Below, piece after piece: positions 25,130 through 32,190 of a DNA stretch of 64,000 nucleotides. The notes below the pieces were generated by a model. That model worked only from the letters and a program-made list of their open reading frames with translations, did no database searches and was not told where the DNA came from. The stretch is from assembly GCA_035582835.1 (NCBI GenBank), contig JAYKAV010002973.1:159937-223936 (forward strand), given 5' to 3'. A program made the position numbers and the translations under genes. Position 1 is the stretch's first letter. The number at the start of each line of letters is the position of its first letter. Origin of the DNA: Phoebastria nigripes. Taxonomy: Eukaryota; Chordata; Aves; Procellariiformes; Diomedeidae.

Positions 25130-26395
25130 AAAGTCTGGTTTGGCATCCCCTACTCCACAAGGCTGCAGAACAAGTACCAACACATTGGTGGGTTACTTCA
25201 GGAGAGCAGAGGGACACCAAAGGGGAAGAGGGATAATGAACAAGTTGCACATGCCCAAAGGCTACGGACCCCTCCTGGGACACCCACCAAGGGGCCCCTG
25301 GTGCAAATGCTGTCACATGCAAAGAAGATCCCAGACCTATGAGGTCATCTGAGAGTCCCTGGCATCCAGGCCCAGCCCAACATGATAATTGTGCACTATT
25401 ACTGGCAAACTTTGGGCTGGTACAAGACACTGGCAACACTCTCTGTGAAAATGAGAAACCAGAACAAAATGACAACTTCAGAAGAACATATGCATGGAGA
25501 CAGTAGGTAAAAGACCCTAAGAGGTTCCCCAAAAAGACCACATGTAAACAGAAGAATGGTCCCATGAATTGCAAACTGGATTTGAAGTAAGTGTCATACA
25601 GAGAGGGCAGGTGATGTGGAGGGAGCTCGCTNTGCCCATGGTTTTGGGGGATCTTTCAGGACCTGGAAGACCATTGAGGGGTCCAGGCTGGTGCTATATG
25701 TGTTTCCTTACCCTTAGGGTAATACTGAAAGAAGAGGCAGAAGACTTAGCATGCAATCAAGACTGTCCTGTTAGACAATGATTACTGCAAAACCAGCAAG
25801 ACCCAGGCTTTGGGAGACAGACTGCAGTCCCATGCTTTTAGAGATCACAGCTTCTGCAGAAAGAGCAAGTGGATCAGTAAGAGCAGCGGGGGTGTTGCAA
25901 AGCTAAAAGACCATGATTATTTTCAGGCACAGANGAGCAGCAACAGTATGGTGATGATAAAAAGGCTGGTGGGGCTGTTAGTTCTGGGGCCTTGGCTTAC
26001 AGGCTGGCAAAACAGAAAGAAGTGTTACAACAGAGACTGCTGTAGGAAAGCTAGACTAATTTTGCATCGCTGCAAACTTCTTGTTGGCAAAGGGTTACGG
26101 GGAACACAAGGGCCCTTAAATACAAACTGCTTTTTTGAAGCTGGTGAACAAGTGCATGTGTCTCCCATTAGGGTAGAAGATGACACCTTGGAAGGGACTT
26201 CTCTGTTACTGCAACCCCCTGCAGAGAAAGAGGCTATTAAACACAATGAGGATGTTTCCCAGGGGGTGTCCACCGGCTGCATTTCCAAGTCTTGATGACT
26301 AATTTGAAAGCCCAGCTTTACCCCCTACCCTCAAATGTAGCAGGGGTGGTGAAGGAGACTGCCCCATGGCTTCCATGGAGCACGTTCAGCCATAG
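25130..26395. other. GC-richer unassigned sequence left of the polymerase remnant
   Basis: Composition changes at about 25130 from AT-rich DNA to a stretch with long frames on both strands (25128-25574 -, 25810-26295 +, 161 codons). I see no ATPase P-loop, protease triad or capsid motif. It sits directly upstream of, and in the same direction as, the polymerase remnant, so it may be the left end of the Polinton (terminal repeat, polymerase N-terminal extension or a lineage-specific gene). It could also be an unrelated element. The + frame contains one ambiguous base. Confidence 0.35.
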
Positions 26396-27535
26396 GAATG
26401 GCCAGTCCAGAGGTTTGGGTCTAGGCAATATGTAAAAGAGTACAGATCTGTTAGTTTAGATCAGGCAGCACTGCATGAAGCTTATGAAATATTGGTTCAG
26501 GGTGTAGAGCAAATTTGTGATCATTTACACCAGATGTTTGAACCTCATGATTATCTTAGCTCCATCTTGAAGTNGTCAGCGTGCATGACTCCTTATATTC
26601 CTTTACTATTAATTGAAACAATACGAACACTGCAAAATGTTTAGACTGGGTCAGTACTCTCCTATAAAGGAAGAGCAAGCTGTGTTTTGTTCAGACTTTC
26701 TGACTTGCTATCATTGTTGTAAAAGCCATTGGGGGTGGGGTACACAGACCCTGCGGTCTATCCCCCATTCCAAAATCATAGACAAAAAGTGATGCTATTC
26801 AATTGATCTAAATAACAGCAACAATAACCTCTCTTTTGCTGGTGGTCTCACAGAGCTTACAGCAGTGAGGGATATGACAAATGCAAAAATGTTAAGTAGA
26901 GCAAAAGAGCTACATGATGAACTGGGATGGTCTGTGCATGGAAGGTCACACTGAGTGGCATCCCCTTGTTTGAGGATCTTCTACACGTTAATATGTGCAT
27001 TGTCCTCCTATCTGAAGGGAAAAGTGTTTGGAGGATTTTTAGCCAAACAACAGTTTTAGATATCCTAAGACACGTTTCCTCCTTTTACATGATGAACATT
27101 ATTATGATGTTAAGGATGTCAGCAATGTTTTTGAGGCGAGAAACTTTTGTGAGCTTTGTTATATACTGTATAACCATGGTCACAGCTTCATCAACAAAAC
27201 AATATCCTCTTGGATACCCCAAAGTTATTTTTGAGAATTTTGATACCCTGACAGCCTACTCTGGGATAGCCAAAGCAAAGGTATACCTGCCCCATGGGCC
27301 CTTTTTCCCTGTGCTTCCTGTGATAGTAAATGGAAAGCTATTGTTTCCCTTGTGCTGCTCTTGTGCTGAAACCTGCCAGGCCCTCTGTGCCCGCAATGGT
27401 GAAGAAAGAGCCCTCTTGGGTACCTGGTGTCCCTTGGAACTAAACAAGGCTCTGGGGAAGGGTTACAGGGCTGATGAAATCTATGAGGTTCACCATCCAC
27501 ACATGGGGCCACAAGATTTGTGTCATAATGTTTAA
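26396..27535 (+). pseudogene. Polinton-type protein-primed DNA polymerase B, N-terminal part, frameshifted and truncated
   Basis: The intact enzyme copies linear viral or transposon DNA from a protein primer. Similarity runs collinearly through successive frames: 26396-26644 (acidic helical N-terminal domain, CDHLHQMFEPHDYLSSIL, then a stop), 26802-26954 (NNSNNNLSFAGGLTEL and RAKELHDELGW), about 26957-27030 (GIPLFEDLLHVNMCIVLLSE), 27064-27200 (LHDEHYYDVKDV, then the cysteine pair in NFCELCY and the NHGH histidines), and 27194-27497 (QYPLGYPKV, then the Cys-rich KLLFPLCCSCAE and EERALLGTWC, ending IYEVHH). Between the NHGH segment and QYPLGYPKV part of the exonuclease region appears deleted. 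Everything after IYEVHH, including the catalytic palm, is missing. At least four frame changes and several stops make it non-functional. The 202-codon frame at 26927-27535 is open throughout, but its middle is out of the ancestral frame. Confidence 0.82.
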
Positions 27536-27580
27536 AGGTGAATGGGTTCTTAGTATAAGTTCCACAAAAAGCATCATTAT

Positions 27581-27775
27581 CTAAGAACAAATAACAGCAA
27601 GCTTGGGCAGCTGTCCCAGAAACAAGTTTTCCTGGCTGCTGACATTACTGCCAGCTGGTATGCTGAACACACTTCTAAAGTGTGGCTCAACAACTTCCAA
27701 ATACATTTTCAAAAAGCGGACGGCCTTTCTATACAGGCTACAGAATATACCTCCAACATCTGCACCATACATCAC
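27581..27775 (-). pseudogene. Small minor virion protein-like frame of the Polinton (adenovirus pVI/pX-like), decayed
   Basis: A 64-codon frame immediately downstream of the penton-like gene on the same strand. Its start, GADVGGIFCSLYRKAVRFLK, has the Gly-rich lead followed by a basic amphipathic helix that Polinton and adenovirus small minor virion proteins show; such proteins sit inside the capsid and interact with DNA or membranes. The middle and C-terminal parts (SVFSIPAGSNVSSQ and beyond) are only loosely similar and probably diverged or frameshifted. Position agrees with capsid-gene order in these elements. The assignment rests on a short helix plus context. The frame ends tail-to-tail about 45 bases from the end of the truncated polymerase, marking an internal deletion junction. 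Confidence 0.5.
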
Positions 27776-27878
27776 AGGAACATCTTGATATCCAGGGACA
27801 CCATTGCCAGCCTGGGCTCTGTATTACATTCAAGTACAGGTACCCATAATTTTACCACTACCATTTTAGCATGGTTTC

Positions 27879-28631
27879 TTAAAATATCAGAGGCTTCCAG
27901 GGCCAAAGATGCAGGTTCACAGTCGCCTTCCCAAAACAAAATGAGACATGATTGTTCCGGTCTGTCTTTATTTCAATGCTGATTGTNTCAATGTGTTGGC
28001 AGTTTATCAGCAGATTGTGTGGCTTATCATATGTCACTGTTATGATCTCANTGTTATTTCCACTGGCTGGAACAAAGCACAATAAAGGAACCACAAAGTC
28101 CCCAACAAGCTGGTGCTCTACAAGATTTGTGTAAAGGTAGAGTGAGTTAAACTCTCCCATGATGTCTGCCACAAAGGGAAATTTCTTAACAGCAACACTC
28201 AGAGAAGCCCCCAAAATATGTGCCAGATCCCAAGTGGTAGAAAAAGTGTAAGGTTTCACATCCATTTTGAGCTTTATTTTCCTTATGATTGGGTCATGAA
28301 CCAGGCCCACTGCAGAAGAGTCAATAGCTGAAGCTTTGTTGTGAGGGTTAAGATGGTTCATACATTCCATCAACATGGAGAGGGACGGATAATAACCTTT
28401 CCACAAAGTATATTGCTGCGTCTTGCCCTGCAGTGCTATTTCAGAGATGGCACCTTTGCTGATGCTATTCCGGCTGTGTGGGCACTGTATTTCCACCAGC
28501 CCCACCTCCCACTTCCTGGAGAGCTCCAGGGGCCTCAACAGCTGTGCAGTAAAGTTTGAGCTGGTGTTTTGTGGGCAGATTCTGGCACTGGCATTGCTGA
28601 GTAGCATGATGTAGAAACCCTCATTCACCAT
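27879..28631 (-). CDS. Polinton minor capsid (penton-like, single jelly-roll) protein, open frame
   Basis: A 250-codon frame without stop or frameshift apart from two codons with ambiguous bases. The N-terminus (GFYIMLLSNASARICPQN, then NFTAQL and WEVGLVEIQCPHS, about residues 6-52) is the recognisable start of the minor capsid protein of Polintons and adintoviruses, a single jelly-roll that forms vertex pentamers. The C-terminus (FCFGKATVNLHL, about residues 231-242) also agrees with the family end, and the length is near the expected size. The ATG at 28629-28631 gives the conserved N-terminus at residue 5, so it is a good start. It follows the integrase remnant and precedes the pVI-like frame on the same strand. 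It is noteworthy for staying open while its neighbours are broken. There is no sign of a host promoter or splice context, so expression is unproven. Confidence 0.82.
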   Translation of the reverse strand: MVNEGFYIMLLSNASARICPQNTSSNFTAQLLRPLELSRKWEVGLVEIQCPHSRNSISKGAISEIALQGKTQQYTLWKGYYPSLSMLMECMNHLNPHNKASAIDSSAVGLVHDPIIRKIKLKMDVKPYTFSTTWDLAHILGASLSVAVKKFPFVADIMGEFNSLYLYTNLVEHQLVGDFVVPLLCFVPASGNNXEIITVTYDKPHNLLINCQHIXTISIEIKTDRNNHVSFCFGKATVNLHLWPWKPLIF

Positions 28632-28659
28632 CCTTCCTTTTCCCCCCTCTCAGCTGCCA

Positions 28660-29172
28660 GGCACTAGATACCCTGAGCTTGGGAGACTTCTCTCCAGCTG
28701 TTGAACTTCTGGGGNCAGCAGCACCATTTCAGTAGCAGCTGTTTCTTTCTTCCTTTCCATTTTGCAGCAATGACCATATCAATTTTGTAGATTCAGTCCT
28801 CATCAGGACTAACTTTTTGAAGTTTTTCAGGGTAAAAAGTTCCTCCAACTGCTTCATAACAGACCATAGTCTATAAAGTGATACACAGGTACCTGTCCCC
28901 TTCTCACAACTTCAGCTACTATGAAAATTTCATCTGTGAACATCTGCTCTTAACTTTTCTCAAATCCCTCTGTTGTTCTAGACACCCAGACATGGTCTCC
29001 CTTTTTGAGCAGAGGTGCAGATTCTTTGATTTTGAACACACCTCCNTATAGAGTTTTCCCAATGCTTTCAGAGTTTAAAAAGTTCATGTCCACAGGCCTA
29101 GCTCTGGTAGTTCTGTGGAAGCTATCGTCATAGCTCTTTACAAACCGACAACACGTAAATGTTGTGTGCTGT
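28660..29172 (-). pseudogene. Polinton integrase, C-terminal half with chromodomain (3' of the LTR insertion)
   Basis: This half follows the LTR insertion in transcription order. The frame at 29177-28950 reads VKSYDDSFHRTTRARPVD, the segment linking the integrase core to its C-terminal domain, then KKGDHVWVSRTTEGFEKS before a stop. In the same frame past that stop, about 28947-28870, DEIFIVAEVV continues the SH3-like DNA-binding domain. A one-base frame change then leads to GTFYPEKLQKV (about 28808-28840). From about 28795 to 28685 lies a chromodomain-like segment with IYKIDMVIAAKWKGRKKQ and KFNSW, as in chromodomain-tailed Polinton integrases, where it is thought to guide chromatin targeting. 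At least two stops and two frame changes make it a pseudogene. Confidence 0.85.
29168..29172 (+). repeat. Target-site duplication of LTR A, left copy (GCTGT)
   Basis: GCTGT here is repeated exactly at 30346-30350 on the other side of the LTR, the five-base duplication made on retroviral integration. It falls inside the integrase coding sequence. Confidence 0.9.
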
Positions 29173-30345
29173 TGCACTGGGTTTGGGTGGGATAGGGTTA
29201 TTCATCACAGTAGCTTGCATGGTGGTATTGTTGCCCCTCAAGCGGGGTTCGTTACACTGTGTGCAAGAAGCCAATCTCACACACTGAGCCGAGATGTTTA
29301 TTTCATGTCCGCTCAGAGATGGGTGCTAGGTGGTAACTCCACAAAGCTAGCACACCTCAGTTAACACACGGTAAGCATTTTATACATTCAGAGCAACAGT
29401 TATCAGTACTTTTTACATCTACAATTAGTAATCCTTGCTTCTATTGGTTCTTGTAGTGCCTCGTCTCCACTTAAAGTCACNGTGTCCTTTCTTTTTACTG
29501 AGCATATTCAGTGGGNAAAGGGCTTTGTCGGGTAGGGGGCTTTCCTGCCTGTGGGTGGGGTTTTTACTATCCTAATTAGAATAGGTCAGAATAGGTCAGA
29601 CTACTCTAGAGGAGTTTGCTGGTCTTTTTCTAAACAATGGCGTTGATTGGTAGCTCTTATCTAGTTTCAAGGATGTACCTCTTCACTTATCTCACCAGAG
29701 CCCCCCCCACCCCCCCGGGGCCCACCACTCCTGGCACCTCCAATCCCCAAGACAAACAATGCCAATGCAACCCAAAAAGCCAAACCAAACATATGGATCT
29801 GATCAGACTACAGTATGTTTTGGATTTGTGACCAGTGTTGATAACACACACATGTTTTAGCTATTGCTGAGCAGTGCTTACACAGAGTCAAGGCCTTTTC
29901 TGCTTCTCACACCACCCCACCCGTGAGTAGGATGGGGGTGCACAAGAACCTGGGAGGGGACACAGCTGGNACAGCTGACCCAACTGACCAAAGGGATATT
30001 CCATACCATATGACATCATGCTAAGCATATAAAGCTGGGGGAAGAAGAAGGAAGAGGGGATGTTTGGAGTGATGGCGTTTGTCTTCCCAAGTAACCGTTA
30101 CGCGTGATGGAGCCCTGCTTTCCTGGAGATGGCTGAACACCTGCCTGCCGATGGGAAGGAGTGAATGAATTCCTTGTTTTGCTTTGCCTGCCTGCGTGGC
30201 TTTTGCTTTACCTATTAAACTGCCTTTACCTCAACTCATGAGTTTTCTCACTTTTACCTTTCCGATTGTCTCCCCCATCCCACTGTGGAGGAATGAGCGA
30301 GNGGCTGTGTGGTGCTTAGCTGCCTATNGGGGTTAAACCACAACA
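29173..30345 (+). mobile_element. Solo LTR A, copy 1, inserted in the Polinton integrase and itself interrupted
   Basis: Collinear with the intact copy at 60771-61346 across almost its whole length, starting TGCACTGGGTTTGGGTGGGA and ending GGGGTTAAACCACAACA. A nested LTR occupies 29229-29812; after removing it and one copy of its duplication about 585 bases remain, agreeing with 576 in the other copy. It has a TATA-like ATATAAAGC near 30028, a polyadenylation-like ATTAAA near 30213-30219, and a perfect GCTGT target-site duplication. No gag, pol or env is adjacent, so it is a solo LTR left by recombination between two LTRs. Three ambiguous bases are present. Confidence 0.92.
29229..29812 (-). 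mobile_element. Solo LTR B, nested inside LTR A in opposite orientation
   Basis: This 584-base block is absent from the other LTR A copy and is bracketed by GTAT (29225-29228 and 29813-29816), a four-base duplication. It begins TGTTGCCCC and ends GACTACA on the given strand, so on the - strand it runs TGTAGTC to GGCAACA with TG...CA ends. A polyadenylation-like AATAAA lies on the - strand at about 29297-29303, some 70 bases before the 3' end, which sets the orientation. GC-rich runs at about 29701-29720 are part of it. No internal retroviral sequence is adjacent. Confidence 0.85.
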
Positions 30346-30860
30346 GCTGTAAAATATCTCCACATCTTAGTTCTAAGCATCCTGTTTAAATGCTCTGTGA
30401 CAGAGGTTTTAACTTTGTTGTTAGCAACACAATGGTGAACATTGCNCTGCTTTAACAATTTTTATACACTATGGTCAGTCTGTAATATCTAAGACTTGCT
30501 ACCCCTGCTGGAAGTTGCTTTAAATGCACAAGCTGTTTCAGAACCTGTTTTACCTTTTAGACCAATGGCCCAGGAATGCTTGGATAATATGGCTATCACC
30601 TTTAAGATGTACTTAACGCTGTCATTGTATCTGGAGAGCTGTTGCAAGTCGGCCAAGTCTGCCTGCTATTGTGCATCCATGTCTGCCACAATCACCTTGT
30701 TTCTTTCAAAGTGCTTTCTTACAGCCTTGTGTAAGATGTAAGCATCCTGGATTGCAAGCCAGGTTGACACTTGGCTTCAGTTCAGATCAGCAATTTGCCT
30801 TTTAGCAGCTTCAGAAGGGGATTCATGCCCTCAAAACTTCCCACCTTTATATTTTAGGGN
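30346..30860 (-). pseudogene. Polinton integrase, N-terminal and catalytic half (5' of the LTR insertion)
   Basis: Retrovirus-type integrases insert element DNA with a D,D(35)E core. Reading the - strand: WLAIQDAYILHKAVRKHFER (about 30765-30706) is the N-terminal linker. Then comes MDAQ, a stop where a Trp would be expected, and ADLADLQ with the first catalytic Asp near 30658. RYNDSVKYILKVIAILSKHS follows; the second Asp is in QTDH near 30475, and TEHLNRMLRTKMWRYFT (about 30396-30346) carries the catalytic Glu. Spacing between the second Asp and Glu is 27 codons, not 35, showing a small in-frame loss with a nearby stop. The retained catalytic letters identify the family but the gene is broken by stops, a deletion and LTR A. 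Sequence resumes at 29172 after the insertion. Confidence 0.87.
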
Positions 30861-31460
30861 TTTTTTTTTNTCTGATGTGTAGTCACCATCCTCTTACTCC
30901 AACTATCTTTCAGTCTTATGTGCAATACCTCTTTGCTATCATTGCCTTTGAAAAAAATAGTGTGTCCTCTTCCTTTTTATCAGTCTTCCTTATTCACATT
31001 TTATGTCAACAGCCAAGTGTAAACTTCACAATAAAATCTGAATTTATCCAAAGTTCAGGGTCAGTCGAATCCAAAATCTGGGGGTTGTATTAAAGTTCTA
31101 AGAAAATTTATGGTATGAAAAATAAAATCTGAATATTGTTCCTGAGTAAATTCCAGAGAGTTTTGCCACTGATAGCACCAAAGATATTTAGAGACAAATT
31201 CTGAAGTGATATAAATTTCTGTAGTCATGAATGTAATAATTATGTTTGCAGCAAAGATTATGGTCCTGTGATTTTAAAGAACATAATTCTGCAAAGGTGT
31301 AAGGCTCTGTCTGCAAGAAAACGTTTAATGAAAGTTGTATGAATGTCCAATCCATAGTAACAGAGGCTGATGTCCCTTTCAGTAGCAGGTCCTGGAATGT
31401 ACAAACCATGTACTACTGCTTTGTTTCACTTACTTACTATACTTCTTTCTAAGCATAATG
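30861..31460. other. Unassigned sequence right of the Polinton remnant
   Basis: T-rich start (30861-30871), then AT-rich DNA without recognised motif. The Polinton right terminal repeat, if retained, should lie here, but I could not match it to any sequence on the left side. Confidence 0.4.
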
Positions 31461-31462
31461 TT

Positions 31463-31535
31463 GCGTTAGAGTAGAATAGAATAGAATAGAATAGAATAAA
31501 ACAGAATAGAATAGAATAGATTAGATTAGATTAGA
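31463..31535. repeat. (TAGAA)n / (TTAGA)n pentamer array
   Basis: Tandem TAGAA units with variants, drifting to TTAGA units at 31519-31537. It abuts the 3' end of the - strand CR1 and is probably an expansion of the CR1 tail. Confidence 0.9.
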
Positions 31536-32190
31536 TTATTTCAGTTGGAAGGGACCTAAAATGATCATCTAGTCCAACTGCCTGACCACTTCAGGGCTGG
31601 CCAAAAGTTAAAACATGTTATTAAGGGCATTGTCCAAATGCTTCTTAAACACTGACAGGCTCGGGGCATCGACCACCTCTCTAGGAAGCCTGTTCCAGTG
31701 TTTGACCGCTCTCTTAGTAAAGAAATGCTTCCTAACGTCNGGTCTCCTGANGCAGCTTTGAACCATTCTTACGTGTCCTATCACTGGATACCAGGGAGAA
31801 GAGATCGGCACCTCCNTCTCCACTTCCCTTCCTCAGGAAGCTGTAGAGAGCAATGAGGTGGCCCCTCAGCCTCCTTCTCTCCAAACTAGACAAGCCCAAA
31901 GTCCTCAGCCACTCCTCACAGGACATGCTTTCCAGCCCTTTCACCAGTTTTGTTGCCCTCCTTTGGATGCCTTCAAGGACCTTCACAGCCTTCTTAAATT
32001 GTGGGGCACAGAACTGCACACAGTACTCCAGGTGAGGCTGCACCAATGCTAAATACAGCAGGATAACCACCTCTTTTGACCGGCTGGTTATACTGCGTTT
32101 AATGCACCCCAGGGTGCCGTTTGCCCTCTTGGCTGCCAGGGCACACTGCTGACTCATATTGAGCCTGCTGTCTTGTTTAGGTTTGTATTT
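31470..32190 (-). mobile_element. CR1 LINE fragment: reverse transcriptase C-terminus and 3' UTR
   Basis: On the - strand the frame at 32193-31732 encodes the thumb and C-terminal part of CR1 reverse transcriptase: [20 protein letters not shown], then [15 protein letters not shown] and [11 protein letters not shown], and finally [20 protein letters not shown] 3' UTR follows with CAGTTGGAAGGGACC on the + strand at 31542-31556. The copy is 5'-truncated, as most CR1 copies are, and fairly well preserved: over 120 codons remain open. It lies about 0.6 kb to the right of the Polinton remnant. Confidence 0.93.

Larger units (their letters stand above)
25130..30860. mobile_element. Maverick/Polinton (adintovirus-like) remnant, internally deleted, split by nested LTRs
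   Basis: Polintons are large DNA transposons or integrated viruses encoding protein-primed polymerase B, a retrovirus-like integrase and jelly-roll capsid proteins. Four gene traces of that set lie together: a polymerase N-terminal region on + (26396-27535), and on - an integrase (30860-28660), a penton-like capsid frame (28631-27879) and a small virion-protein-like frame (27775-27581). Opposed polymerase and integrase near the two ends of the remnant fit an element with its middle lost. Major capsid, ATPase, protease and the polymerase palm were not found. Terminal inverted repeats were not identified: the left limit is set where base composition shifts (about 25130, uncertain) and the right limit where integrase similarity fades. 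Net of the inserted LTRs, about 4.5 kb remains, against the 15-20 kb usual for intact elements. Confidence 0.85.

Noticed and set aside
25128..25574. 148-codon - strand frame rich in Cys, Ser and Leu
   Set aside because: It resembles the antisense of a GC-richer stretch; no capsid, ATPase or protease motif could be read.
27225..27590. - strand 121-codon frame over the polymerase remnant
   Set aside because: It is the shadow of the + strand polymerase B segment, which carries the recognisable motifs.
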